From Clostridiales bacterium (GTDB lineage: Bacteria; Bacillota; Clostridia; Christensenellales; UBA1242): 64,000 nucleotides of DNA. How positions within the stretch are numbered: position 1 is the first letter of the stretch; the number at the start of each line of letters is the position of its first letter. A program made the position numbers and the translations under genes. Shown piece by piece: positions 30,618-41,558 of the stretch. Location: contig SVHM01000001.1 of the NCBI GenBank assembly GCA_015055815.1, positions 105,774 to 169,773 on the forward strand, in the 5' to 3' direction. The notes below the pieces were generated by a model that had not been told where the DNA came from, did no database searches, and saw nothing but the letters and a program-made list of their open reading frames with translations.

Positions 30618-32348
30618 TTAATAGTTATAAAAATCACGGTTAATTTCAAGTCCATTAAACAACTTGGAAACATCATTTTCTTCTAAAAAGCGTTTAATGG
30701 TATTATAATCACTAAAAATTACATCAGGATGATATTTAATAATATTTACTATATCACTAGGCATATAATATTGCTTCAATAATTTAATATTCTGACCAAA
30801 GTTAAACCACATAATATCACTATCATCTTTTCTCATATTTATTACTGCTTTGTTGTTACATAAATAAGGTATATTATCAAGTGTTATTAATGTTTTTACA
30901 TCAATTCCAAGAATATTATTTAACATATCGATTTTTTCATTAGTATAATAAATATCTCCGTCATCTAAATCAAATGCATCAAATAAACAATCAATTATTT
31001 TATTTAATTGCATTTGAATAACAGAACATCTAACATTATTTAAAGCAATAGGATCTTCTCTAATTAATTTATTCAAACCTTCTGGTGTAATATTCTGAAT
31101 AGATACGTCACCAAATAGTTCTTTCATTTCTAAGATTTTTAAATAATATCTATATTCATATTCACTTAATGGGTCTTTGTCTTCCCCATAAGCTTCGTTT
31201 AAAGTTTTGCCTAACAATAATTTAGTGTGTTCACCAACTGAATCAACATGAGAATGTATCATCATTGAATTATGAGCAGTTAGCAATTTTTTAATAGAAA
31301 CTTTTTCGCTAGCATCAATATTAGCATAATCAATTAATTCTTTAACAATACTATATTTTTCTTTCATTGCTTCAATATTTGTATCAACACCCAATACACT
31401 TCTAACATTTCCTAAAAGAAACTCTTTTAATTCTTCTTCTGTAAACCTTTCTTCTTCACTTAAATTTTCACTTTTTAAGAATTTTAAAAGTTCAGCAAAA
31501 TTATATACCATTTTTTTATTAAATAATGCTCTTGGATGTTGAGCATACACTTCGGCAACTTCAGATATAAAAGTATCTGCAAATCTTTCTTCACCTTCAT
31601 CCAAAACATCTTTTTCGGAAATATTTTGAATTAATTTTTCATAAATATATGCCATTGAATACAATGCATCCATAGTTGTGATGTTTATAGATTTTACAGG
31701 GTCATTTTCATCTAGATTTTCAAAATGCAATTTCTGATGTTGTTTTACACCTTTGAAACAATTAAAAATAGTTTTTACAATATCTTTCTGATTATTAGGA
31801 TACTTTTCAATTAATAAATATCTAAAAGTATCTTGAATAAGGTCAAAATGATTTGCATTAGATATCAAAACTTTAGCATCCTTATCATTAGTTACACCAT
31901 TTAAAATTTTATTTATTGTTTTTGCATCATACACAAGTCTTTTACTGTCATGATAGCAATACATGTATAAATATTTCAAACCAAAAATTAATTGCTTAGC
32001 ATCAAATTTTCCGTATAAATTATTATCTTTACAAAATTCAAATAGCTTATAATAAATATAATCGTGACTATCTTTAACAATATACATTTTTCTTGTATTT
32101 TGATATATGTTTTCTAATAATTTTATATTTTTAGGACTCAAATCATCTTCTTGAAAATAATTTATTACAATTTGAGCAATTTGATAATACAAATTTCTAC
32201 CAATATTTTTGGAATAATTATATATGAATTCAGCAACATTAATTTTATTATACGGTACATTAATCCCATCAAAATAATTTAAAATTTCATTACGTTTATC
32301 TTCTTCAGACAAAGCACTTAAATCTTTAAATTTATAATCTCTTTCCAT
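30618..32348 (-). CDS. Uncharacterised ~576-aa helical protein (start set at MERDYKFKDLSALSEEDK)
   Basis: Long ORF; GGGGG-type RBS directly upstream of the Met at 32348; no family recognised. Confidence 0.75.
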   Translation of the reverse strand: MERDYKFKDLSALSEEDKRNEILNYFDGINVPYNKINVAEFIYNYSKNIGRNLYYQIAQIVINYFQEDDLSPKNIKLLENIYQNTRKMYIVKDSHDYIYYKLFEFCKDNNLYGKFDAKQLIFGLKYLYMYCYHDSKRLVYDAKTINKILNGVTNDKDAKVLISNANHFDLIQDTFRYLLIEKYPNNQKDIVKTIFNCFKGVKQHQKLHFENLDENDPVKSINITTMDALYSMAYIYEKLIQNISEKDVLDEGEERFADTFISEVAEVYAQHPRALFNKKMVYNFAELLKFLKSENLSEEERFTEEELKEFLLGNVRSVLGVDTNIEAMKEKYSIVKELIDYANIDASEKVSIKKLLTAHNSMMIHSHVDSVGEHTKLLLGKTLNEAYGEDKDPLSEYEYRYYLKILEMKELFGDVSIQNITPEGLNKLIREDPIALNNVRCSVIQMQLNKIIDCLFDAFDLDDGDIYYTNEKIDMLNNILGIDVKTLITLDNIPYLCNNKAVINMRKDDSDIMWFNFGQNIKLLKQYYMPSDIVNIIKYHPDVIFSDYNTIKRFLEENDVSKLFNGLEINRDFYNY

Positions 32349-32454
32349 AATATCCCCCACACTTTTTATATTATAACATAAATCATATGAAGTTTCAAGA
32401 CCTAATATTGTCACGGCATATTCTCATTGTAAATAAATCAACTCAGTCATAAAT

Positions 32455-32496
32455 AAAAGATACAGGATAACAATAATTGTCTTCCTGTATCTTTTT
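32455..32496. terminator. Hairpin terminator after hslU
   Basis: AAGATACAGGA...TCCTGTATCTTTTTT. Confidence 0.65.
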
Positions 32497-32532
32497 TAAT
32501 TGCTTTAAAAGTTTATATTTCTTATTATTAAA

Positions 32533-33846
32533 TTAAATAATATATTTTTTCAAATCAAATTTCTTAGTTGTATCAGCAAATGTTTTATCTACATATGCTT
32601 TGTCAATATTAATATCAATCATTTGATGTTCGCCATTAGCATTAAAGGAAATATCTTCAACTAGTTTTTCCATAAGGTTATGAAGTCTTCTAGCACCCAA
32701 ATTTTCGCTTCCTTCATTTTCTCTTTCAGCAAGATAAGCAATTTGTTTTAGAGCATCTTCTGTAAAGTTAAGATTAATATTATCTACTCTTAGCATTTCA
32801 GTATATTGAATAGTTAACGCATTTTTGGGTTGAGTTAAAATATTGAAGAAATCTTCAGCATTTAGATTGTTAAGTTCAACTCTGATTGGAAATCTACCTT
32901 GAAATTCTGGAATTAAATCTTCAATTCTGCTTATATGGAAAGCACCTGCTGCGATAAATAAAATATAATCTGTTTTAATAGTTCCATACTTAGTAGTAAT
33001 TGTAGAGCCTTCAACAAGTGGAAGAATGTCTCTTTGAACACCTTCTCTACTAACATCAGGTCCCCTATTTGATGAGCCTTTACCTGCAATTTTATCTATT
33101 TCATCAATAAATATAATTCCTTCTTGTTCTGCTCTTCTTATAGCTTCAGAATTAACTGTTTCATTATCTATAAGTTTGTCGCCTTCTTCACTAAGCATAA
33201 GTTCGTATGCCTTAGCAACAGTTAATTTTTTCTTTTTTCTTTGTGGTGGAAATATTGAGCCTAGAACATTGCCAATATCCATATCAGGCCCCATACCTGG
33301 CATAATTCCAACCGCCTTAGGTGCTTCACTTACAACTATCTCAATAATATCATTATCAAGTTTTCCTTCTTGCAAATCATTAAGAATTTCTTTTTTGATT
33401 TGGTCAGTTTCCATATCTTTATAGTTATCTTTTTTCATTGGGAACAAAACTTCAAGAAGTCTATTTTCAACAATATTTTTTGCCTTTGATTTAACTTCTT
33501 CCATTTTTTCTTCTTTAACAAGCCTTACAGAACATTCAACTAAGTCTCGTATCATGCTTTCGCAATCTCTACCAACATAACCAACTTCGGTAAATTTAGT
33601 CGCTTCAACTTTTATAAATGGAGCTTTTACAAGTTTAGCAAGACGTCTGGCAATTTCTGTCTTACCAACACCAGTAGGTCCTTGCATTATAATATTTTTA
33701 GGAGTAATTTCGTCTCTCATTTCTTTTGAAAGTTTACTTCTTCTATATCTATTTCTAAGGGCAATTGCGACTGCTTTTTTCGCTTCCGATTGTCCTATAA
33801 TATATTTATCTAATTCAATTACTATTTCTTTTGGTGATAAATTCAT
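32533..33846 (-). CDS. hslU: ATP-dependent protease ATPase subunit HslU
   Basis: IVIELDKYIIGQSEAKKAVAIALRNRYRR ... GPTGVGKTEIARRLAKL. Confidence 0.97.
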   Translation of the reverse strand: MNLSPKEIVIELDKYIIGQSEAKKAVAIALRNRYRRSKLSKEMRDEITPKNIIMQGPTGVGKTEIARRLAKLVKAPFIKVEATKFTEVGYVGRDCESMIRDLVECSVRLVKEEKMEEVKSKAKNIVENRLLEVLFPMKKDNYKDMETDQIKKEILNDLQEGKLDNDIIEIVVSEAPKAVGIMPGMGPDMDIGNVLGSIFPPQRKKKKLTVAKAYELMLSEEGDKLIDNETVNSEAIRRAEQEGIIFIDEIDKIAGKGSSNRGPDVSREGVQRDILPLVEGSTITTKYGTIKTDYILFIAAGAFHISRIEDLIPEFQGRFPIRVELNNLNAEDFFNILTQPKNALTIQYTEMLRVDNINLNFTEDALKQIAYLAERENEGSENLGARRLHNLMEKLVEDISFNANGEHQMIDINIDKAYVDKTFADTTKKFDLKKYII

Positions 33847-33848
33847 GA

Positions 33849-34382
33849 TTAAACCTCCTCAATTGTAAGATTATGATTTGTGTAAACACACATATCTCCA
33901 GCAATCTTCATGCTCTTTTCAGCAATTTCTCTAGCATCAAGTTCGGTATTTTCCATAAGTGCTCTAGCACTAGCCATAGCATAAAGGCTACCACTTCCAA
34001 TAGAGCAAACATTACCGTCTGGCTCAATTACTTCACCACCGCCAGATATTACAAGCATCATGTTTTTATCAGCTACAATCATTTGAGCATCAAGTTTTCT
34101 AGGATACTTGTCATCTCTAAAACCAAGTGCCACTTCAACAGCACTTCTTAGAAGATTACCACTAAACTTCTGAAGTAGTTCTTCAAACCTAGCTTCAAGT
34201 GCAAATGCATCAGCTACTGACCCAGCAAATCCGATAACAACTTTGTCATTATAAATTCTTCTTACTTTCTTTGAATTACTCTTCATAATAACATGTTCAC
34301 CAAGAGTTGCTTGTCCATCTCCAGCTATTATCGTTTTACCATCTTTCTTAACACCAATAATTGTCGTTCCTCTTAATTCCAT
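33849..34382 (-). CDS. hslV: ATP-dependent protease subunit HslV
   Basis: GTTIIGVKKDGKTIIAGDGQATLGEHVIMK. Confidence 0.97.
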   Translation of the reverse strand: MELRGTTIIGVKKDGKTIIAGDGQATLGEHVIMKSNSKKVRRIYNDKVVIGFAGSVADAFALEARFEELLQKFSGNLLRSAVEVALGFRDDKYPRKLDAQMIVADKNMMLVISGGGEVIEPDGNVCSIGSGSLYAMASARALMENTELDAREIAEKSMKIAGDMCVYTNHNLTIEEV

Positions 34383-35686
34383 ATATATTTCTCCTTATCT
34401 TTCAATAATTCTATCAGATTTAATGACCTATTTGCAAGATATAAATTCTTTTCTTTTTTATCTTTCATGCGAATTTCATCATAATTTATAAGTCCCATAT
34501 TTGCGCTCATTGGTTGAAATTCACCAGTTTTATATGCAATATACTTACATAGCGCTCCAATGATTGTTTGTTTATCAAATGTAATTTCATCTAGATTATT
34601 TAAATAAGCAAACATATTAATTCCAGCAACTAGTCCACTTGCAATACTTTCAACATACCCTTCAACACCAGAAATCTGTCCCGCAAAGAAAATATTACTA
34701 TAATTAATCATTTGAAAAGTTTCTTTTAAAACTCCTGGTGAATTAATGTAAGTATTTTTATGCATAGTGCCAAGCCTTAAAAACTCTGCATTTTCAAGAC
34801 CTGGTATTAACCTAAATATCCTTTTTTGCTCAGGATAAGTAAGATTTGTTTGAAAACCAACCATATTGTAATAGTCATTTATAAAACTTTCTTTTCTAAG
34901 TTGCACTACTGCATAAGGTGTTTTATCAGTCCTTGGGTCTTTAAGTCCAACAGGTTTAAGGGGACCAAATCTTATAGCATCTTCTCCCCTTTTAGCAAGA
35001 ACTTCTATAGGCATACAACCTTCATAAACTTTTGAATTTTCAAAATCTTTAAGTTTAACAATTTCACCATTTATAAGTTCATTGTAAAAATTTAAATATT
35101 CTTCTTTATTAAATGGTAAATTTATATAATCACCATCACCCTTGTCATATCTGTCTTTTATATAAGCGATATCAAAATTAATACTATCATATGCCACAAT
35201 TGGTGCTATAGCATCAAAAAAGTATAACCCATCAGTTCCTAATAATTTAGCAATACTTTTTGACATTTCATCACTTGTAAGTGGTCCTGTTGCTATAATT
35301 GTTGGAAAATTAATATCAATATTAGTAATTTCTTTACGAATAATACTAACATTATCCATATTTTCAAGAAAACATGTAATTCTCTCTGCAAATAAATTTC
35401 TATCTACAGACAAGCTATTCCCAGCAGGAACTCTAGTTTCATCGGCAATTTTTATGAGCAAACTGTCTAGTTTTCTAAGTTCCTCTTTTAAAAGTCCGCC
35501 CGCAGTCGTTATGTCATTACTTTTAAGCGAATTTGAACAAACAAGTTCGCCAAGATTTTCATTTTTATGTGCAGGAGTAAACTTTGGTTTCATATCATAA
35601 AGATTAACTTTAATTCCACGTTTAGCAAGTTGATATGCACTCTCACAACCAGCAAGTCCGCCACCTATAATATTTACTTCTTTCAT
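34373..35686 (-). CDS. trmFO: Methylenetetrahydrofolate-tRNA-(uracil-5-)-methyltransferase TrmFO
   Basis: NIIGGGLAGCESAYQLAKRGIKVNLYDMKP ... LVCSNSLKS. Confidence 0.95.
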   Translation of the reverse strand: MKEVNIIGGGLAGCESAYQLAKRGIKVNLYDMKPKFTPAHKNENLGELVCSNSLKSNDITTAGGLLKEELRKLDSLLIKIADETRVPAGNSLSVDRNLFAERITCFLENMDNVSIIRKEITNIDINFPTIIATGPLTSDEMSKSIAKLLGTDGLYFFDAIAPIVAYDSINFDIAYIKDRYDKGDGDYINLPFNKEEYLNFYNELINGEIVKLKDFENSKVYEGCMPIEVLAKRGEDAIRFGPLKPVGLKDPRTDKTPYAVVQLRKESFINDYYNMVGFQTNLTYPEQKRIFRLIPGLENAEFLRLGTMHKNTYINSPGVLKETFQMINYSNIFFAGQISGVEGYVESIASGLVAGINMFAYLNNLDEITFDKQTIIGALCKYIAYKTGEFQPMSANMGLINYDEIRMKDKKEKNLYLANRSLNLIELLKDKEKYIWN

Positions 35687-37779
35687 TTGCTTTCTTCTTT
35701 ACTCTTCTCCATTGTTACTACATAATCGCATTTTTCATTACTACATTTTTTTCTTAGCTTCTTATAAACTTCTTTTTGAGTTAAGTACTCTCCACATTTT
35801 GGACACTTCTCTTCCAAAGGTATTTCCCAAGATATAAAGTCGCAAGTAGGATAGTTTTTACAACCAAAGAAAATAACATTAGGATTTTTCTTTGACTTTC
35901 TTTCTATTACATCTCCACCACACTTTGGACACTTAGCAACAACTTTTGGCTCATTATTTTGGTTTTGGCTAATAATATTTTTACACTTTGGATAATTACT
36001 ACAAGCTAGGAATTCTCCATATCTACTAACTCTTTTTACCATCTCATGACCGCATTTTTCGCACATAATTCCAGTATGCTCTGGCTCAATTGTTTGACCA
36101 ACAAGTTTTTCAAGATAGTCATTAAACTTCTTCATTACAGCAAGATAATCATAACCTTCATTTGCTATTAAGTCAAGTTTCTCTTCCATGTCTGCTGTAA
36201 AGTTTACATTAAATAGTCCTTCATAGCCTTTCATAAGAAATTCAATTAACTTTTCACCAAGTTCAGATGGGAATAAGTATTTACCATCTTTATCTACATA
36301 CTTTCTACTTGTTAGAAGTGTAAGCGTTGGGGTGTAAGTAGCTGGTCTACCAATTCCCTTCTCTTCCATTTCTTTAACAAGTGAAGCTTCTGTATATCTA
36401 GGAGATGGTTTAGTAAATTTCTGAGTAGTAACCATTTCTTTAAAGTTAAGGATATCGCCTTCATTCATTTCTGGAAGTTTATTATTCTCACCATCTTCTT
36501 CATCTTCTTGTTTATTATCTTTTTTAGAATTTAGTTTCATAAACCCATCAAAGACAGGAGTTTTACCACTACATTTAAACCCATAGTTGTTATTCTCAAT
36601 TTCAACAACAACCGAATCAAACAATGCTTCAGTCATTTGACTTGCTAAGAATTTATTATAAATAAGTTTATATAATTTATAATTATCTGGGCTTAAATAC
36701 TGCTTAACCATTTCAGGTGTTCTATCAAGTGAAATTGGTCTAATTGCTTCATGGGCATCTTGAGCAGAATTTTTAACTTTGAATACATTTGGAGTTTTTG
36801 GTAAGTATTTCTCACCAAAATTAGTACGAATATAATCTTGAGCCATTTTTTGTGCTTCTGGAGCTACTCTTACACTATCCGTTCTTATATATGTGATAAG
36901 AGCAACTTTTCCTTCACTACCAATGATAACACCTTCATACAATTCTTGTGCAGCTTTTGAAACTTTCTTTGAAGATAGTCCTAGTTTATTAAGTGCATCT
37001 TGTTGCATTGTACTTGTTGTAAAAGGTGGAGCCGGTTTTACTTTTGATACAGACTTCTTAATATTTTTAACAACATAATTTCCATCTTTTAAATCTTCTA
37101 GTATTTTATCTACTTCTTCCTTATTAGATGGCACTAATTTTTTATTGTTGTGTTTAGCAAGGCTTGCTTTGAATATTTCGCTACCATCCTTATTAAGATT
37201 AGCAACCATTGTCCAATATTCTTGTGGTACAAAGTTTCTAATTTCATTTTCTCTATCTACAATAAGTCTAAGCGCAACACTTTGAACTCTTCCCGCACTA
37301 ACGTTTGGTTGAATAGCCTTACAACATTTAGGTGATACCCTATAACCCACTAGTCTATCAATAACTCTTCTTGTTTGTTGAGCATTAACAAGATTTAAAT
37401 CAATTGCTCTTGGATTTTCAAGACCTTTATGAATAGCAGTCTTAGTAATTTCATTAAACTGTATTCTAACAGGTGAATTAGGGTCAAGACCCAAAATATT
37501 ACATAAATGCCAGCTAATTGCTTCTCCTTCTCTATCAGGGTCGGTTGCAAGATAAATTTTATCTGCTTTGCTACTCTTTTCTTTAAGCATCTTAACAACC
37601 GATTGTTTATCGGGCATTATAATATAATTCATTTCAAAATTGTTTTTAACATTTACGCCTATAGTTTTTTCAGGCAAATCTCTAACATGACCTTTTGTAG
37701 CAACTACTTCGTAATCACTTCCTAAGTATTTCTTTATAGTATCTTGTTTTCCGACACCTTCTATTATAACTAATTTCAT
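35683..37779 (-). CDS. topA: DNA topoisomerase I
   Basis: TOPRIM, active-site region TYIRTDS, C-terminal Zn fingers. Confidence 0.97.
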   Translation of the reverse strand: MKLVIIEGVGKQDTIKKYLGSDYEVVATKGHVRDLPEKTIGVNVKNNFEMNYIIMPDKQSVVKMLKEKSSKADKIYLATDPDREGEAISWHLCNILGLDPNSPVRIQFNEITKTAIHKGLENPRAIDLNLVNAQQTRRVIDRLVGYRVSPKCCKAIQPNVSAGRVQSVALRLIVDRENEIRNFVPQEYWTMVANLNKDGSEIFKASLAKHNNKKLVPSNKEEVDKILEDLKDGNYVVKNIKKSVSKVKPAPPFTTSTMQQDALNKLGLSSKKVSKAAQELYEGVIIGSEGKVALITYIRTDSVRVAPEAQKMAQDYIRTNFGEKYLPKTPNVFKVKNSAQDAHEAIRPISLDRTPEMVKQYLSPDNYKLYKLIYNKFLASQMTEALFDSVVVEIENNNYGFKCSGKTPVFDGFMKLNSKKDNKQEDEEDGENNKLPEMNEGDILNFKEMVTTQKFTKPSPRYTEASLVKEMEEKGIGRPATYTPTLTLLTSRKYVDKDGKYLFPSELGEKLIEFLMKGYEGLFNVNFTADMEEKLDLIANEGYDYLAVMKKFNDYLEKLVGQTIEPEHTGIMCEKCGHEMVKRVSRYGEFLACSNYPKCKNIISQNQNNEPKVVAKCPKCGGDVIERKSKKNPNVIFFGCKNYPTCDFISWEIPLEEKCPKCGEYLTQKEVYKKLRKKCSNEKCDYVVTMEKSKEESK

Positions 37780-37787
37780 AAATCTCC

Positions 37788-38882
37788 TTAATCTATAAGT
37801 TTATAGTAATTATTAGGTAATTTTTTAATTATTCCTTTAAGTTCAAGTCTCATAAGCATAGTAGATAAATTTTTCACTTCAAAACCAGTATGAGCAATCA
37901 ACTCATCAAAATGACACTCATGCCCGATAAGTTTATCATAGATAATTTGTTCTTCGCAAGTCAATTGAATTACATTCTTTTTATTAACACTATTTAATTG
38001 TTTGTCAAAAAACTCTAAAATATCCTTTGATGTCAAAACCATCTTGGCTTGTCCATTTTGAATTATTTTGTTACAACCAACACTATAAATATCTCCCACT
38101 CTAGATGGCAATGCAAATACTTCTCTGTTATATTCTAAAGCAAAGTTCTTGGTATGCATACTGCCACTTTTCTCAGTTGCTTCGACAATAAACGTTCCTT
38201 TACTCAAACCTGCTATAATTCTATTCCTAATTGGAAAATGATAAGTCAAGGCTTGCTCATTTGGTTTATATTCTGTAATAATAAGTCCACCATTTTCAAT
38301 TATCTTATCAGCCAAACCAATATTACTAGACGGATAAATATTAAGCAATCCACCCGCTAGAACGGCAATTGTCTTTCCTTTCACATCAAGACAACTCTTA
38401 TGTGCAACAGTATCAATACCATCAGCAAGACCACTCACAATTGTTACGTCTTCACTTGCTATATCTTTTATAAATTTCTCACAGTAATCTTTACCATACT
38501 TTGTTGCTCTTCTAGTTCCAACCACCGCTAAACATTCACTATTTAATAATTTTACGTCACCTTTACAGTAAAGAAGTATTGGCGGGCTATCTATTTCAAG
38601 TAAAAGTTTCGAATATTCTTCACTTTTAATAGTTACAACTTTTATACCTAGTTTTTCATATTCAGTTGTTAGCCTATCTACTTGATTTAAATTACTTGAT
38701 GAAGTCATTTCGTTTATTTCATCTAAAGAAAATACAGTCGATAGGTGCATTTTATAATTTTTTACATTATCTATAAAATCATCAAGAAATGGAACAGTAT
38801 CTACAATATATTTTGCTTTCTTATATGACATAAATTCAAATGTCGTTAGCCATATTATTACTTTTTCTTCAACACTATACAT
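37788..38882 (-). CDS. dprA: DNA-processing protein DprA
   Basis: VGTRRATKYGKDYCEKFIKDIA ... VSGLADGIDTVAHKSCL. Confidence 0.94.
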   Translation of the reverse strand: MYSVEEKVIIWLTTFEFMSYKKAKYIVDTVPFLDDFIDNVKNYKMHLSTVFSLDEINEMTSSSNLNQVDRLTTEYEKLGIKVVTIKSEEYSKLLLEIDSPPILLYCKGDVKLLNSECLAVVGTRRATKYGKDYCEKFIKDIASEDVTIVSGLADGIDTVAHKSCLDVKGKTIAVLAGGLLNIYPSSNIGLADKIIENGGLIITEYKPNEQALTYHFPIRNRIIAGLSKGTFIVEATEKSGSMHTKNFALEYNREVFALPSRVGDIYSVGCNKIIQNGQAKMVLTSKDILEFFDKQLNSVNKKNVIQLTCEEQIIYDKLIGHECHFDELIAHTGFEVKNLSTMLMRLELKGIIKKLPNNYYKLID

Positions 38883-38886
38883 ACAA

Positions 38887-40428
38887 CTAACTCCAATATT
38901 TATTATCTAGCGACCTATAAGATATCGCTTCCATAATATGATCATCTGTAATATCTTCTACACCATCTAAGTCGGCAATTGTTCTAGCTACTCTTAAAAT
39001 TCTCGTATATCCCCTAGCACTTAGATTTAATTTTTCAAAAGCATATCTAAGCATTTTGTCACTTTCATGAGAAATTTTACAATATTTCTTTATATCTTGA
39101 TCATTCATCTTTGCATTTGAAAAAATTCCATTATCTTTATACCTATCAAGTTGAATTTGTCTAGCCTTATCTACACGCAATTTAATATCAGCACTTGCTT
39201 CACTCGTCTCATCACTTCTAAGTTCATCATATGTCACACTATCAACTTCAATATGCATATCAATTCTATCCATTAGTGGTCCAGACAATCTATTTAAATA
39301 TTTATGAATGGCCTGTGGAGTACATTTACATTCCTTATCAAAAGAACCATAATGTCCACATGGACAAGGGTTCATACTAGCAATAAGAGTAAAGTTTGCA
39401 GGATATTCAATAGTATTTTCTACTCTTGAAATAGTAATAACACCATCTTCAAGTGGTTGTCTTAAAGTTTCTAATGTATTTCTACTATATTCAGGCATTT
39501 CATCTAAGAATAGAACTCCAGTATGTGCAAGACTAATTTCTCCCGGTGACGCATTTCTACCACCGCCAGTTAAAGCTAGTAATGTTGCAGTATGATGTGG
39601 CGACCTAATTGGTCTTGATGATACTATACCTTCTTTACTATCAAGAACGCCTGCTATACTATGAATTTTGGTAACTTCCAAAGCTTCTTCAAATGTAAGT
39701 TCTGGAAGAATACTTGGAAAACATTTAGCAAGCATTGTTTTACCACTTCCCGGTGGTCCAATCATAAGAACATTATGTCCACCAGCAGCGGCAATTTCCA
39801 AAGCCCTTCTTGCTTGAGATTGTCCACGCACATATTTAAAGTCCATTGTCTTTTTCTTTTTTCTACTAATATCAGCATAATTTGAATGGTCAACAGGCTT
39901 AATTTCTTCTTCATTATTTAAAAATTTAACGGCTTGATTAAGACTTTCAACACCATATATTTCCATTCCTTCAATGAAACTTGCTTCATTACAATTTTCT
40001 TTAGGAATTATTACTTTTTTATACCCATCAAGTCTAGCAGATATTAAAATTGGTAGTACCCCGTTAATTTTTCTTACTCCGCCATCTAACCCCAACTCTC
40101 CAAAAATAATATATTCTTTAAGATTGTTTAAATTTACTTGTTCAGTAGCCCCCAAAATGCCAAGTGCTATTGGCAAATCATACACTGGTCCTTCTTTTTT
40201 TGTATCAGCTGGGGCTAAATTAATTGTTACTTTAACAATAGGATATTTCAGAGCACTATTTTTTATAGCAGAACGCACTCTTTCTTTACTTTCTTTTATG
40301 GCGGTGCCAACAAGACCGACAATGTCATAACCAGGAAGACCTTGATTAATATCTATTTCACACTTAACAAGATACCCATCAATGCCAGTTAAACCATAAC
40401 TTTTTACAGTAGATAACATATACACCAC
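38887..40428 (-). CDS. comM: YifB/ComM Mg-chelatase-like ATPase
   Basis: GGHNVLMIGPPGSGKTMLAKCFPSILP; ComM N-domain. Confidence 0.94.
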   Translation of the reverse strand: MVYMLSTVKSYGLTGIDGYLVKCEIDINQGLPGYDIVGLVGTAIKESKERVRSAIKNSALKYPIVKVTINLAPADTKKEGPVYDLPIALGILGATEQVNLNNLKEYIIFGELGLDGGVRKINGVLPILISARLDGYKKVIIPKENCNEASFIEGMEIYGVESLNQAVKFLNNEEEIKPVDHSNYADISRKKKKTMDFKYVRGQSQARRALEIAAAGGHNVLMIGPPGSGKTMLAKCFPSILPELTFEEALEVTKIHSIAGVLDSKEGIVSSRPIRSPHHTATLLALTGGGRNASPGEISLAHTGVLFLDEMPEYSRNTLETLRQPLEDGVITISRVENTIEYPANFTLIASMNPCPCGHYGSFDKECKCTPQAIHKYLNRLSGPLMDRIDMHIEVDSVTYDELRSDETSEASADIKLRVDKARQIQLDRYKDNGIFSNAKMNDQDIKKYCKISHESDKMLRYAFEKLNLSARGYTRILRVARTIADLDGVEDITDDHIMEAISYRSLDNKYWS

Positions 40429-40580
40429 CTAAATTCACTATGTCAATTATACTAACAAATAATTTTTTTCACAACTAATTTATTTTAACTTTTGAAAATT
40501 TGCAAAAAAATTTTACATTATAATAATATATAATATAATTAATTATATTAATAAAAAAGGAACTTAATTTAAGTCCCTTA

Positions 40581-41531
40581 TTAGTCTAATATATTAGAAG
40601 AGAAATGTCTCATCCTATCTTTATACATAGCTACTAAATCATACCCGCTTGTTGAATCGGGAAATCTTTCAGCTACTTCATCCATAATTTTATTAAGATT
40701 AGTCATACCAATCATATAATTTCTTGAAGCATCACATTGATTAGATTTAGAATTAAAATCATAACCAAAATTTTCAGAAAATTGAAATATCCTCTTCATT
40801 TTAGTTTCTGTGACATTCGGAATAACTTCTACCATGTAGTCACAAAGTTTACTAATTCTTGACGAAGACAATACTATTGAACTATCACTTCTCATGTCAT
40901 CAGGTGAAGCATATGTAATCATACCCATATATGGAAATAAAGTTCCAAAAATCAAAGGTTCTTTGCGATACTTATCAGGTTTTGGATTATAACTTATTCT
41001 AACTGCACCTTTAAGATCAATAGAATTTGCAATAAGATATGGAATAATATCTTCATGTTCGGTAACAGCAAGATAAATTGTACCATCTCTTGTCATCAAG
41101 GCATCATAATTTGTACTAGTATTTGTCAAATTCTTTAAAGTTTTATGAACACTTCCCAACTCGGTAGACATCTCCCTAAAACCAATACCATCATCACCAA
41201 AATGAAAATAATTACCACTAGCAAAACTAGTTAAATATCTACCAAGTTTATTTGCATGATTGTTTATAAATTTTATATTATTAAAAACTGTAGCTATACT
41301 TCTATTTAGTTCTCTGTTTAACAAATTTTCATTGTTATCATTAAGTTCGAGAAACTTTTTCTTCTCATATTCAATAACAGCACCATCAAAAAGTTTAGAC
41401 AATAATTCGTCTAATATTTGTTTATTGTTTTCATTAGCAACTTCAAAAATTCTAACATATCCCCTTGCTACATTGCCATTAAAAAACAAACATTTTAAAT
41501 TCTCTTCTATCACATCTTTATTAAGTAACAT
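40581..41531 (-). CDS. Uncharacterised protein, paralogue of the neighbouring ORF
   Basis: DGTIYLAVTEHEDIIPYLIANSIDLKGAVRISYN aligns with DGDFYLALYEHDYMVNYLLAMGVDLSGALRVFNS in the next gene. Confidence 0.75.
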   Translation of the reverse strand: MLLNKDVIEENLKCLFFNGNVARGYVRIFEVANENNKQILDELLSKLFDGAVIEYEKKKFLELNDNNENLLNRELNRSIATVFNNIKFINNHANKLGRYLTSFASGNYFHFGDDGIGFREMSTELGSVHKTLKNLTNTSTNYDALMTRDGTIYLAVTEHEDIIPYLIANSIDLKGAVRISYNPKPDKYRKEPLIFGTLFPYMGMITYASPDDMRSDSSIVLSSSRISKLCDYMVEVIPNVTETKMKRIFQFSENFGYDFNSKSNQCDASRNYMIGMTNLNKIMDEVAERFPDSTSGYDLVAMYKDRMRHFSSNILD

Positions 41532-41558
41532 AAATCCACCAATTACCTTAAATACATA

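Noticed and set aside
32533-34382. HslUV as a phage-related protease
   Set aside because: Normal hslU-hslV pair in the conserved topA-trmFO-hslVU block.
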